64,000 nucleotides of DNA from Dastarcus helophoroides (taxonomy: Eukaryota > Arthropoda > Insecta > Coleoptera > Bothrideridae). The notes beneath the pieces were generated by a model. It made no database searches and had not been told where the DNA came from. It worked only from the letters and a program-made list of their open reading frames with translations. Position 1 is the first letter of the stretch. Each line of letters begins with the position of its first letter. The position numbers and the translations under genes are program-made. Below, piece by piece: positions 1 through 11,633 of the stretch. Location of the stretch: contig CM053327.1 in assembly GCA_028583605.1 (NCBI GenBank), positions 21,811,629 to 21,875,628 of the forward strand, given 5' to 3'.

Positions 1-65
1 AGAGACTAAATAAAGTAGCAAGTAGCAGATTGTTTATTGTTTGAAGCAATGTGTTTTGAATTCTT

Positions 66-415
66 CTACATTTTAACCTGTTCCAAAAGTAGCAGCTATT
101 TTAGGTAATGGACTATATTGCTATACACATCAGGAAAATCAAATACTGTCCATAGGGAGAATGTTAATGAAAGATTTAACATTGAGAGCTTATAGTGGGA
201 TAGATGGGCGGCGCCTTGTATTCTCCTACACCGTTGTAAACAATTCAACGCAGAGCGCAGCGATCAGTGCTTGTGGAGATTTCAGTAGTACATCATAGCT
301 TCTAACATGTTTTTGTTACGGAATTACTACTGGCACGCAACAATTTTATTAAAATTTGCGTACCACATGCTGTTTGTTCTTTTAATCCGTTAAATTAATC
401 AACGTCTGAGGCAAA
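66..415 (-). repeat. dispersed repeat, copy 1 of a pair (unknown family)
   Basis: Read on the minus strand, this stretch aligns along nearly its whole length, with small gaps, to 45,885-46,215 on the plus strand. Shared landmarks in the same order are a TTTTGCCTCAGA-like block, AAAATTTTTGTGTGC, a TACTGAAAT block, GGTGTAGGAGAATACAAGG, a GCTCTCAATGTTAAATCT block and TTTCCTGAT.TGTGTAT. I see no coding potential, no terminal inverted repeat and no polyA tail, so the class is unknown. It could be a MITE, an LTR piece or a host segmental duplicate. The divergence suggests an old repeat. Confidence 0.6.
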
Positions 416-1163
416 ATAAAACTGATATTCTTTGATAAGCAAAATAAATAAACGAAGTTTCTTAAACAAAATAAATAGTAATTCTAATGAAGAATATAAC
501 AAAATAATTCTTTAAACATTGCAACATAAGAACTTCAAATAGTTCGCCAGACTGTGCTAAACAATAGTCCAGTCTGTTGTAAAACTCTCGACGAGTTTTT
601 TCTAACATCTAAACTGCAGATACGAGCATGCTGCGTCAAAGTAGGGGAATACGTCCAGCGGCCGTAGAAAACTACGGAAGGGACAATTCTTAGCGTTTTA
701 CATGGACAATGAAAATTTTTTCTTATCTGTATAGCTATTAGCGGTGATAACGTGATAAGCGTCTGTTATTTAATGTGGCCAGTAGCGCTGGGCTTCTGGC
801 GATCAATGCGTAGATTTGAGTTTATTTTATTAGGTTGAACTACACTTTTTTTTTCGATTTTCTCTCTTTATTAAGTCTTCCGAACATATAGTTAAAATTA
901 ATGCAATTATGACTGAAACAGCCTGTATAGTTGATGAAAGTGAGGATATTAAAAATATGAATGAGAAGGTATAGAGAATAATATTTCTTAAAGAATTATT
1001 TCTGTATTCTTCTAATATTGGTTATATCTGTTCCTGAGTGGTTTTATGATGATCAATATATCGCAGGCAATTTTAAAGAATATTATTTTTTCGTTAGAAC
1101 TTTGTCGTTTTGACAGAAATGCAATATAATTTATGCAATACATATAAAAAAGGCTTTTAGGCA

Positions 1164-1181
1164 GCTTCCGAAATCGGAAGC
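1164..1181. repeat. short palindrome
   Basis: GCTTCCGA and TCGGAAGC are perfect inverted arms separated by AA. They sit just before a GC-richer patch (about 1,200-1,380). The palindrome could be a dimeric protein-binding site or chance. Nothing else around it points to a function. Confidence 0.3.
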
Positions 1182-2082
1182 GAGAGCATAAGCATAAAAT
1201 TTGATATAATAATAGTGGAGCGGCGGCTCGCTTCGAACGTTATTTTCATATATTCCATTAAGAGCCGAGGTCCCATGTTATTGGCATTGTGTTCGTATCA
1301 GAAGAGTGTGTTCCGAGCCAAAATCGTCCAGCCACCGTTGTCGCACGCCTGCACATGATAGCTGGATAATAACCGGCCTGCTTTTATTATTTTTTTTTGC
1401 AGCCGTTGTTTTCCATTTACAGTATTTTTATTTACTACTTTGGATCCAGCCTTTAATGCACCATAATTAAAAATGTTTCAACGTATATCCAAACATTTTG
1501 TGATATTTTTAGTTGTTCTGTTTATCCATTGTTAAGCCTTTTATAGGCCAGAGAACATTAACAAATGCGACCGCTCAACCATATATCTGTTTAGAATAGT
1601 AAAATGTTTACAGTTCGCTGTGTTCTTAAATCATATATCACCATTTACCATCGAGATGAAAGCTGCCGTAATATTATCAAAAAACTTACAAAGTTTTGTA
1701 TTAAAATATACATGTCACGGGCATTTAGAGTAACGCAGTGTTTATCTAAAACTTTGGCAATTTCGTAAGCACGGGCAAATCAAGAAATCTTCAAATATTT
1801 TGCTATTTGATCGGAAGAAATTAGTCGTTTACCACACTACTCATCATGCAAATAAGTAAAAGAAATGTTATTTTTCTATATAGTTTTTGAAGTGAAAATT
1901 TCTTTAGACGCGTTAAGTGACCAAAGATAGGGGACAATCGCCTGGTTTTGCCATATACATATGTAATACACATATATGGGTTTTGCGCGTTACCAAAAAC
2001 TGCTATTTGATCTACTAGTTGATTGATTTACCACTGCACCACTCAGGACATTCAATGACATTTGTTAAAACCTTCCAACATT

Positions 2083-2175
2083 CTGATAATCTGACCCAGG
2101 ATAATCCGGCATTGGAATCATTGGATAATCCGACACCCGGCTAAAACGACAACCGGATAATCCGACATCCGGCTA
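2083..2175. repeat. short tandem repeat that was the target of LINE-A copy 1; right end is its target duplication
   Basis: The motif GGATAATCCGACAYCCGGCT occurs at 2123 and again at 2155 (period 32), with partial copies upstream. The last copy (2157-2175) recurs in slightly mutated form directly after the LINE's A-run (4480-4498), so it is the target-site duplication of that insertion. The ATAATCCG/CCGG vocabulary resembles the end regions of pogo/Tigger-type DNA transposons; that identification is from memory and tentative. Confidence 0.55.
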
Positions 2176-4479
2176 ATTCCTGATGTAGATACCTATTAAC
2201 CTAATCTACTCGACCTTTTCCTTACAAATTTACCAAATTCGTATAAAATCCCTGTGACATCACCGCTTGGAAATTCGGATCACATGCTTGTAGCAGCCTC
2301 TCGCTCGCTTCATATACCACCTCCTTCCCAGACGCAGTCCCGTAGGGTTTGGCACTTTAACTCTGCAAACTGGGAAAAATTAAGAGACTTCTCTGCATCT
2401 TTCCCATAGCAGAAAGTCTGCTTTAACTCAGACAACCCTTTCTTAGTCGCCGAATCCATCACGGAAGCTATCCTGATTGGTATGGAATGCTCAATTTCCC
2501 ACTCCCAAAAGAAGTCTGCCTCCAGTAAATCTTGGTTCAGTAAAAAATGTGCTCGGGCTGTCTCCTGCAAAAATCGCGCACATCGTCGTTGGCGAAATTA
2601 TCCCTCAGTTGTGAGTCGGACCATATTTGTAGATGCGCGAAATTTTGTAAACAGGTTATTGACGACACAAAAGGTGATTTCGCTCGTAAAATGCGCCAGA
2701 GACTTATCAATTGTCCAGACGGTTTCATGTCCTTTTGGGGATTTGCAAAGTCAATTGAAAAGAATTTTACACCTTCAAATTTTCCACCTTTACTCGATGA
2801 AAATAGCAATATTGCTACTACCTTCAAGGAAAAGGCTGACATGTTAGCCTTAACGTTTGCTGACCATTCCAATCTTGATTTTAGAAACGCAGAACCTCCT
2901 ATTCTTCCGAAGGTTGGCACTGAAGTTGTTTTCAGACAACGCACAATCAGGAAGATTCTCCTTGAGCTCGACACCTCGAAAGCTTCTGACCTTGATGGTA
3001 TTGCCGCTATTGTTCTTAAGAAGTGCGCCTTAGAGTTGTCTCCTGTCCTAAGCAAATTGTTTACACTCCCTTACAACAAAGATGTATTCCCTAACATCTG
3101 GAAATCTGCTAGAGTGCAGCCTGTCCCTAAAAAGGGAAAAAGGAATCTGGCTAACAACTATCACCCTATATCTTTGTTACCCGTTATATCTAAAGTGATG
3201 GAAAAGGATATTAACATCAAGATTCTTAAATATCTGGAGAAAAATAGAATCATCTTCGACAGGCAAAATGTTTTTAGACAACTACGTTCCACTGGCGATC
3301 TACTGGCATATGTTACTCATATCTGTAACTCAGCTATGGAAAAACATGGCGAGGCTAGGATTGTGGCAAACGAAGGTTTTCGACAGAGTCTGGCACCGAT
3401 CTCTTCTTGCCAAATTAACATCTTATGGTCTTGCTCCTGGACTCTGTCATTTAATATCCAATTTTCTTGCTGACAGATCTCCTCAGGTCGTCGTCGATGG
3501 CATCTCATCCGAGACATTTGCGATTAACGCAGGGGTGCCTCAGGGTTCTCTTCTGTTTGCTACTTTATTTCTGTTACACACAAACGATCTCTTAGCTTCA
3601 ACTTCTAATCCTATATACAGCTACGCAGATGATAGTAACCTTGTGTCATCTTTTTTCTCCGACAAACCATCATCTATCGCTGCTTCAGATCGACTAAGGA
3701 AACAGCAGATACAGACGATTAATCGAGCGATTATTCTAGAATGGTGAAGGACAATTTGGTTGACTTCAACGCTTCAAAAACTCAGGCAGCGGTTTTATCT
3801 AGGAAAACATCAAGGGATGATGCAACAAACATACTAATGAACGTAAAATCCTTCCGATGGGATCTAATCTATCTATCCTATCCTATCTATCCGCCCCTTA
3901 GAAGCTAGGCTTTCTTTTTAGAGCTAAAAAGTACTTCACATCTCATCAGCTATTAACACTATACAAAGCTCAAATTAGGCCACCACTAGAATACTGTTCT
4001 CATGTTTGGAGTTCAGCCCCAAAACACACTTTAGCTCTCTGGGATTCAATTCAAAGAAGTGCGATTCGCCTAATTAATGACGAGATTCTGACCGATTCTC
4101 TCGAAACACTAGAGCACAGGCGTATAGTTGGTAACTTGCCCCTTTTCTACAAGTACTATCATGGAAGATGCTCGCGGGAACTAATAGGATTAATCCTCAC
4201 AAGGGCAAGATTCTTGAGGCGTGCTAGACAGTCGGAGATAGTAAATTCCTGTGCGGTCCAGCTTGACACAGTGAGGACTTCTGTCTACGGAGACTTTTTT
4301 CTATAGAACTTTCAAGTTATAGAACTTGTTACCGAAAGGAATTTTCCCCAAAAATTACAACCTATCCTTGTTTAAGAAGGCGGTTCAGCATCATCTATCC
4401 TTGTTTCCGTATCCTACTCGCAGTGCTTTGAAAGCATAATGGGGTTACCCTTTGCGAGTGGATTAAACTTTAAAAAAAA
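2176..4479 (+). mobile_element. LINE-A copy 1: 5'-truncated, decayed non-LTR retrotransposon
   Basis: This copy is collinear with the longer copy at 36.3-39.6 kb, starting inside the C-terminal part of the endonuclease region and running to a short A-run at about 4,471-4,480. The flanks carry a ~19-bp imperfect target-site duplication (2157-2175 and 4480-4498; about four differences), as expected for target-primed reverse transcription. 5' truncation is also typical. Compared with copy 2 it lacks part of the codons before the VWHRS motif and about 60 bp near 3,885. It is dead, but it retains the catalytic YADD motif that copy 2 has lost. Confidence 0.9.
2480..3745 (+). pseudogene. reverse transcriptase of LINE-A copy 1 (broken)
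   Basis: This is the RT of a CR1/Daphne/Jockey-like LINE, which copies the element's RNA at a nicked target. The readable order is a linker (about 2,480-2,760), an SKASDLDGI motif (2,980-3,005), HPISLLPVISKVMEK (3,160-3,210, with R to H at the first residue), the FRQLRSTGDLLAY region (3,275-3,315), VWHRS (3,390-3,410), GVPQGS (3,530-3,550) and YSYADDSN (3,616-3,640), the polymerase active site. The frame shifts around 3,370-3,400 and near 3,740, so no continuous protein is possible. Downstream remnants of the thumb and C-terminus continue to about 4,440. Identification rests on motif order and on similarity to the other copies in this window. The clade is less sure than the class. Confidence 0.9.
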
Positions 4480-4554
4480 ATAATCCGATATCCGCACAAT
4501 AAGAAAAATTAGTACATTAAAAACATATTTTTTTCAATTATCTTGAGATTTGTT

Positions 4555-4625
4555 ACATCATTGTTTTAAGTTTTCACTTCTGTCGGCGCTCCCCATAACT
4601 GCCAATTTTTTTATTTAAACAAAGA
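4555..4625 (+). repeat. short dispersed repeat shared with 58,262-58,330
   Basis: The stretch around TTTTCACTTCTGTCGGC and the following CTCC..AACTG resembles 58,262-58,320 (TTTTCACCTCTGTCGGC and CTCCAAGACTG). Both copies are followed by a TTATTT-rich stretch. The family is unknown and there is no coding sequence. Confidence 0.4.
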
Positions 4626-6299
4626 ATTTCTTTTAGGCTTTTGGAAAAATATTTGTGGACAATAGATATTGATACCTTGGAAATAAATCGAAATGGGAAC
4701 TATTTACTACCTAGATGAAAAAACAGAAAATATCTTTTTTGTAAGAAGAGTCCTTAAAAACAAAACAAAATTAGTGGGGTCAACCTTAAAAAATTTTCAC
4801 GGAGACAAAAAAAAATTAAAAATTCCTCGAAAGTGTTTCAGTAACATGGAGGGAAACCCAAACGATGTATTAACTGACCAGTTCTAAGTTTCTCCCTCGT
4901 CCCGAGAAACCATAACTAAATCAAGTTAAATAGCAACCCTGTATCGTTAGAAGATAAGGTTCTTTTACACGGCCATCTTAATTCCTGGACTTAATGCCAC
5001 TCGATTTATTCCTATGGGGTCACGTTAGGTTTGTTCTTTTTAGAGCGTAACTCGAGTCACCAGCGTAGCTATAGACTTCATGAAAGAATATTCCAAGAAT
5101 GCACACTTATTTTCAGAGACATGCTACAAATGTATGCTTTAAAAGTATGAAGATAGGCTTTATAATTGCCTGTCAAATGATCAATATTTTTTAACTAAAC
5201 AACGAAAAAGTTAAATTTTCCTAAATATCTTAGGTATCCTTTAGTGGACTATATGCTTTTAGCTTTTTAAAGCATTGAAAAGCATTTCTTTAAGAACTTT
5301 CATCGAGATAGGGGTTTGCCATTTAAGACTATTTATTAATAGCGACTGATGTTACGGGTATAAGTTAGTTAGTCATTTAAATACATCGCTTGAGTTTTTT
5401 CTTTATATTGCAGAAATGGTTTCGAGGGATTTTGCACACAACTACCATTTCGTGCTTGCAATATTACAAAGTGTTCCAGTTGAAATGAGCCACCCCGAAT
5501 ATTTGTCATATTGTGCCTTTGACAATTCAATTTAAATACTGAAGGGGAGATCTTTTTTACCAAATTGATAAAATATATGCAATTAATTTAGAAGCCTGGG
5601 ATGAATAAAGGACTGCTAAAATAATTATCATGATTAGTAATTTGCAATAATTTGAAATTACATCTTTTCCCATCGATGTACATTGACGATTTTGATTTTG
5701 AGATGCCATTTGTAGAATCCCACCTAAGCTTAAGTAGTTCTCGTCTTGAGGTTGAAGCTTGATAATATAGAAATAAATCTCTTGAAGAATGAAGAGGAGT
5801 CACCGTGAACAAGAGATCTGGAGTGATTGCAATCGAATTGGACTTTGTAATTATTTTAGCACCTTAACAAGTACTAACTTTTTCCTTAACCAAAGGAAAA
5901 TAGTGAAAACTTCTAAAAAAAAATAGTTCACATTTTACGAGAAACGCTAACTTTCTCTTCAATATTGACTTTAAAATTTAAGTCTCTTCTATTTTATACG
6001 AATTTCTTTTGGGAAAAAAATGAAATTTCGATACAAAATTAAAATTTTCAGATTGAGTTTTTAAAATCTCAAGTTTAATCTCGAAATCAAGATTTAATAG
6101 ATCACACACATTCACCTGTGCATGTTGCCCTTTGATCCATCGGGGGTTTTGCTTTGCCCAATACCTACAAATTTAGGGGGGGGGGGCTCTATCAGCTATT
6201 CGTACTGTCTTAGCAAATTAGGAGTTGTCCACTTAGGAAATTGCTTTGTGCTAAATTTCGCTCCTAGATAAGAATTTATTCAATAGTTACACGAAACAA
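4626..6299. other. no gene seen; AT-rich spacer
   Basis: Short open frames (for example 4693-4887 plus and 5588-5812 minus) show no recognisable domain, no consistent splice context and no relative elsewhere in the window. About 5,880-6,080 is a T/A-rich degenerate tract like the one at 32.4-33.9 kb. A run of G lies at about 6,176-6,186. I see nothing functional. Confidence 0.5.
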
Positions 6300-6727
6300 T
6301 CGGATTTTTTTTTTTCAACTTTGACACCCTCTATCTCGGTAGTATTAATTTTTGGCATGAGGTAAATTCAGATATATTACATTATTTTTATATAAAAAAT
6401 CCGTACTTGCCCATGTGTATCTATACTTATGGTTAATCCTGTATGTTCTTATTTTGAAACAATAAAATTATTCCATACCTTACGTGTGCAGCAATTTTTT
6501 TTTATCTTTGACTCCCTCTATCTCGCTGTTTGAATTTGAATTGAAATAATTGAAAATATAAAATTTTAAAGAAAAATTAATTAAGTTTTGGGATAAGGGG
6601 AATTCAGCTAAATCACATTATTTTTATATAAAAAATCCTCTATTGCCCCGTGTACCATTACTTATGATCAATCCTATATGTTCTAATTTGGAACAATGAA
6701 CTTATTCCATACCTTATGTATGCAGAC
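6300..6727 (+). repeat. two-unit diverged tandem duplication
   Basis: Unit 1 (6300-6490) and unit 2 (6491-6727) share, in order, a T-run followed by CTTTGACNCCCTCTATCTCG, a TTATATAAAAAATCC block, a TTATGRTTAATCCT-like block, and TTATTCCATACCTTA before GTGCAG/ATGCAG. Unit 2 carries about 40 extra bases near its start. There is no reading frame across it. Confidence 0.7.
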
Positions 6728-7614
6728 AGTATAACTGTCAGATGTTATAAACGCTAAATTGAAGTTTTAAATCCTTAACTATTGTTCTTGTGACCACATT
6801 TTTCACATTTTCTTAAGATGTGAGAAACCACATTTGCCTCGCCAGTTAAAAGTAATCTTTCAGTTCGGAGAACACTTTATAAGGATCGAAGCACCTAATG
6901 AGAATTTTTATTGTATTCCATTATTTGCAGAGTTATAGAAGTGACCTAATAATGTTGCTCGAGTTAGACTGAAATTAATTTTGCATTTTGATGGTATTTA
7001 AAAAATGAAAGATTAAAGGAAATTGAGTTAAATTTCCTTAACCTCTCTGGTGAAGTAGAAATTAAATAGTATACGCAATAAGAGAACCTGTATAGAATGA
7101 ATTTTTTTTTCAGTTCAGGCTTTTGGGACCTAATAACTTAAAAATGGCATTAAAAACTTAAAGATGTAACGTCATTATAATACAATACAGGAACGCTCGT
7201 AAAATTCGCTTTTGTATATCAAGTAGTCGCTGTTTCGAAGAGTCTGTTACCTTCTGTGTGCAAATTTATTAAAAATGGCCAAATAGAAAAAGTGCTTATC
7301 GAACAACAAGGCATGTACGCCCGAAGACCACAATGCAATTGAGCGGGAGCTACTACAAATGCAAATAGGGCCTTTGTATTCGGCGAGAATATGCAGAGTT
7401 CACGGTTTACCTGTGGCCTCTCCATCTATTGAATGCCAAACGATCCCATAATTATGTATTGATTCGTCTAGCTGTAATCTAGGGTTTTCCCTTAACCACA
7501 CTATAAAAGTTTGGAGCACAGATCAAATAACTTCCACCTAAAATGTGTAATAATTTGCAGTATTATTATTTAAAGTTTAATTTTGACATGCTCATCTCAG
7601 CATTACCTTTTAAC

Positions 7615-7977
7615 CAGTGGCGGCTCGTAATGAAAAATGCAGGAGTTTCACAGAAAAAGTATTATTATTATTAGCCCTTTTTACATCAGTTATGTTTAGC
7701 CAAAGGCCAAGTATGTCGTCATACATACATAGTAAACTAGATACTAAGTAGCAGTATATTTATAACATTTAACAGAACCGAATAATCAGGAAAATTTTAT
7801 TGGAAATTTTCACATTATAACAATAATACAATAAAAAAAGTAAAAAAAATCAAATTTGACTACGCAAAACCAGGCGCAATAATAATACACTGTATGTAAT
7901 GTAATATGAGAGTCAGCTATTTTTTTTTTATGTCAGGGAGGACGTGCTCTTGTGCTCTCATGGACAAGCGTCCGCTG
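7615..7977. mobile_element. candidate hAT-type MITE
   Basis: The left end CAGTGGCGGCTCGT resembles the reverse complement of the right end (CAGCGGACGCTTGT), with a shared ATGA just inside. The CAGTGGCG start is common in hAT ends. The 8 bases before it (CTTTTAAC) resemble those after it (CTCTAACA) only with a shift, so the 8-bp target duplication is doubtful. The 363-bp interior has no coding sequence. Confidence 0.45.
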
Positions 7978-8879
7978 CTCTAACATGTGTGTATCCACTC
8001 GTACGAATGTGTCTCAGTCATTAGGTCATTAATTTTAAGAGAATATAGAGAAAAAGAACCTACGATATTAATGCGTAAATAGCTTTTTAAATGTAATTTA
8101 CGCTGCAATGTTGCCATACTTTAATATTTTAGCAGATGTTATAAATATCGCTAATACTATAAACAAAAACCAATCTATCTGTCTGCGATATCTGTTATGT
8201 TATTTATTATCTTTTGCAAAAATTTATTAAAAAAGAAGTCATAATCTACGAACGTGATGAAAAAAAAAGCATAATTGTCGGAATGCGTATAATATATTTT
8301 TGTAATCCCTGACTGTGCGGATAAAAACTCAGACGTATAAGGTATGAAATTGATTTTAAAACTACCTCGAGAGAACCTCTATGTCCTTTTAAAATAAAGC
8401 TTTTTTAAACTGAATAATGTGGGCAAAATTTTCCTTGTCGCAATTGTGAATAACCATGTATAATATGCTGACAAAATTTAAATACTAAAAATTAATTAAA
8501 ATAAAATATAATTTTAACTCAAGTAAAAATGTTATTACAATAATCTCCTAGATGCTAAATGACAGGGAATTTTCATATCTACTTGTATACATTTTAGATG
8601 TTTTGATAGACGTTAAATCGAAGTTGTTTTATTTAAAGCCATATTAGATCTGTCTTGTGGTTAGCAACGGCTTTTAGGATAGTTTGAAAATTTTTTGATG
8701 GGCTGTAAAATTAAAGCTGACACAGCTATGAATATTAAAATGCGAAACAGGATAATGCCATTATCGGACATTGGAGGACATCCTTATAAATTAGCAATCA
8801 GTGCCAGTTTATATTTTATCGATCTGTGGAGCCATTATAACGGAACTAAATGGAAAGCATATATTAGCGATATATGAAC

Positions 8880-9625
8880 AAAGTTGCAACGTTAGTGGTT
8901 GGAAGGTTTTATAGCTTATTTCTCTAAAGCGGGGCGCTAAACGTCGCAGAGAATATCCATTTATATACAGCGTCCAACCGCAGCGTCCGCAACTGGAAAT
9001 ATATATCCAGGACTTCCCGATGCACTTGGTGCTTCTCCCGCCAGCTATTGTTACAAAACGTTAAATAGTTAAAGGATTGGGGACCTAATCTCCGCCAAGT
9101 GCGATGATAAAGAAATTAACTTAAGCGCTAAATTAGTACCATTAAATTGTGAAAGAGTAATATTAAAAAGGTCATACCGCAATTTCCTAAATAATTGTGC
9201 CTTGAACAACTTTAATATTATAGCACGCGTTCATTCGTTTTCTGTAAAACTATTAGTGGTTGTTCTTTATCTATCTACAGTATTAGAAAGTTTACATCGC
9301 CCGCTTGATTAAAATGTGTAACGAACGAAATGAATTATTAGACATCCGTAAGGATAGAGAAAGATTGGTATAACATACGTTGTTGCATAATTTCAAAGCT
9401 AGATAAAGACGCTTACCACACAGTTACTACGCTTTTCCTGACTCAGCTGATAACAGCAAAACTATAATAGATTATTTGGATCGCTAAGCTTATGGCAAAT
9501 ATTTTTTACAAAGCTCACATATCCAGAAATATTTGGTTTTGAACCACAGTTAAATATGTGGTTTCTATATATTAAATCCGAAACGATTTACTTCTCAGTG
9601 AATGCATAAGTGCATATTTATCTTA
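8880..9625. other. no gene seen; includes a mildly GC-richer patch
   Basis: About 8,930-9,060 has more G and C than its surroundings, with repeated CGTCC/GCGTC words, but no open frame beyond a few dozen codons and no known motif. The rest is AT-rich spacer up to the foldback element. Confidence 0.35.
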
Positions 9626-9718
9626 CAAGGAAAGTACCCGAGGTAGGTGTACCCCACCGATTTTTTTCATTTTGTGATATGGTATACTACATAAAAAAAT
9701 ATTGGACACGTATTTTTT

Positions 9719-10940
9719 TTTAGATGCTAACTCGGCGATTTAAGTGGAGAAGCCACCCCTAAAAGTTAACCCCACAAAACAGTTTTTCTTTAATAACTCA
9801 AGAATTAATTAGAACTTTTTGATGAAACAAACGCTTTGTTATTTATTATAAAAAAGTGCCTCTAAAAACATATTATTTATGTTAAAAAGTTGCAACCCCT
9901 AATTTTTATGGGGGTGAGTTTCATTTTTTTTCTTATATATCAACTTTTGAACAACTAAATTTTGCCAAATTTATCAATTTTACTAAGAAAACTAAAAAAT
10001 AAATTTGACTTGTCTCAGGGTTTTGCAAAAAAAAATCCTTGAAAGGGGTGATTTACCCCTTGAGTTATTTTTTTTTGTACAGTGTTATGGAAAGTAAAAC
10101 ACAACATATATTTTCAATTTTATTTCTATAATAATTATTTTGACAAATATTTTTTCACCTTTAACTTATTATATGTTGATATTTCATCAAAATAATGTAT
10201 CAACAATTTTTTTAGATGCTAAATTTGTGATTTAGGTGGTGAACTCCCCACCCCTAAAGATAACCCCCAAAAACAGTTTTCCTTTAATATCTCAAGAATA
10301 AATTGGAATTTTTCGGTAAAACCATTGTTACGTTATTTCCCATAAGAATGTGCTTCGAAAAACGTATCAGTTATGCCAAAGGGTTTCAATCCCTAATTTG
10401 TATAGGGGTGGGTTTAATTTTTTTTTTATATCAACTTTTAAATATTTGAATTTTATGGAATTTGTCAATGTCATTAAGAAAATTAAAAAATAAAATTGAC
10501 CTGTCTCGGGGTTTTACAAAAAAAAAATCATTGGAAAGGGTAAATTACCCCTAGAGTCATTTTTTTCTGTAGAATGATATGAATAATTGAACACAACATT
10601 TTAATTTTATTGCTATAATGCTTTTTCTGACATATAATTTGCTTTAAAAGTGAAATAATATAAAACTCTTACCTTTATGAGGGTTGGCGATGGGATTGAT
10701 CTTTATCAGATTGAGGGGCAAAACATTTATTTTTTCACCTTCTACTTATTTTACGTGGATATTTTAACAGTGTAATATGTCAACAATTGAGTTTTGATTT
10801 AAAAATACTTATTTTTTGGGGTGTCACCCCTAAATGTTATTATTGAAACGTTTATTGTGACATACATTTTGCATTAAAAGTGAAATACCATAAAACTTTC
10901 ATTTTAAGAGGTTCGGAAATCCCGTGAAGTTAATCATTAT
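9719..10940 (+). repeat. tandem subunits inside the left foldback arm
   Basis: Unit 1 begins near 9,719 and unit 2 near 10,207. Each has TTTAGATGCTAA, CACCCCTAAA, a long AAACAGTTTT(T/C)CTTTAAT segment, a CAA.CCCTAATTTTTATG-type block, a ...TTGACYTGTCTC.GGGTTTT block and a closing TTTTTTTCTGTA-like stretch. A truncated third unit (about 10,780-10,940) repeats the GACATA...TTGC.TTAAAAGTGAAATA block. The right arm carries the same two-unit structure inverted. Confidence 0.75.
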
Positions 10941-11369
10941 TAAATTATGCCTAAATTATTTTTATTGTATTTTTATATACTTTATGGTAATTTTCCAGAC
11001 ATGTGCAAAAGAGAATCTTTTTTCTTCTTTCTTCTTGTTGGATATTTCTTCATTTGCGTAAAGGAAAAAAAATCAATAATTATGACCCTAAAATCTATTA
11101 GAAAAGACAAATGTGTCAGATTTATGGCACATATGCGTAGGTTAAAATATATTTGATTGTATGGATTTTAAATACATTTAAAAATGTTTAAATTTTATTT
11201 TCTTGACGAATATTAATAAAAATTAAAAAGTCTGCTGAATAGAGAATTAAAAACCATTTTAAATGAGGTATCACACGCATCCTTGCTCAATTTAAAAATT
11301 TTAAAGGGGTAACTGTAACTCCAGGTGGGCTGAAGGGAGAGGGATATAATTATGCTTTAAAAGTGTCAT

Positions 11370-11633
11370 TTGATAATCTCAAATTTCGTAGATAATGAAT
11401 TTACATGCGTTACTTTTGGACCTCACGGTATGCATTTAATCCAAAACTGGAAGAGATCAACTTTGGTTTTTAATTTTCCTAATAATACTGCTACATTGAC
11501 CGAAATGATCGGCAAATTTAGATTTTTTTCTGCACAATATAATGTTTCGAGACTTTGTTCAGTAAATAATATTTCTTTACATTTAAGCGAAAAGAGAAAT
11601 TTTAGGGGTTATATTGATGAAATATCGTCATAA
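11370..11633 (+). CDS. short open frame in the centre of the foldback element, unknown
   Basis: An 87-codon frame starting MIISNFVDNEF lies mostly in the unpaired centre and runs into the right arm. It contains no domain I recognise and shows no relative elsewhere in the window. It may be chance in AT-rich DNA, a relic of an ancestral transposase, or a captured fragment. I do not claim that it is a gene. Confidence 0.15.
   Translation: MIISNFVDNEFTCVTFGPHGMHLIQNWKRSTLVFNFPNNTATLTEMIGKFRFFSAQYNVSRLCSVNNISLHLSEKRNFRGYIDEISS

Noticed and set aside
580..600. Rho-independent terminator (AAAACTC TCGAC GAGTTTT followed by T-run)
   Set aside because: This is eukaryotic DNA. A short hairpin next to T is expected by chance in such sequence.
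2310..2570. Antisense open frames across the LINE-A copies
   Set aside because: They are shadows of the plus-strand RT region and recur in every copy in the same relative place.
5588..5812. Minus-strand frames, including one in another frame ending in a hydrophobic segment that could be a small membrane protein
   Set aside because: No family resemblance, no splice evidence and no conservation available. Chance is likely in AT-rich DNA.
7615..7984. Firm 8-bp hAT duplication at the small MITE
   Set aside because: The two flanking octamers match only with a one-base shift, so it is reported as candidate only.
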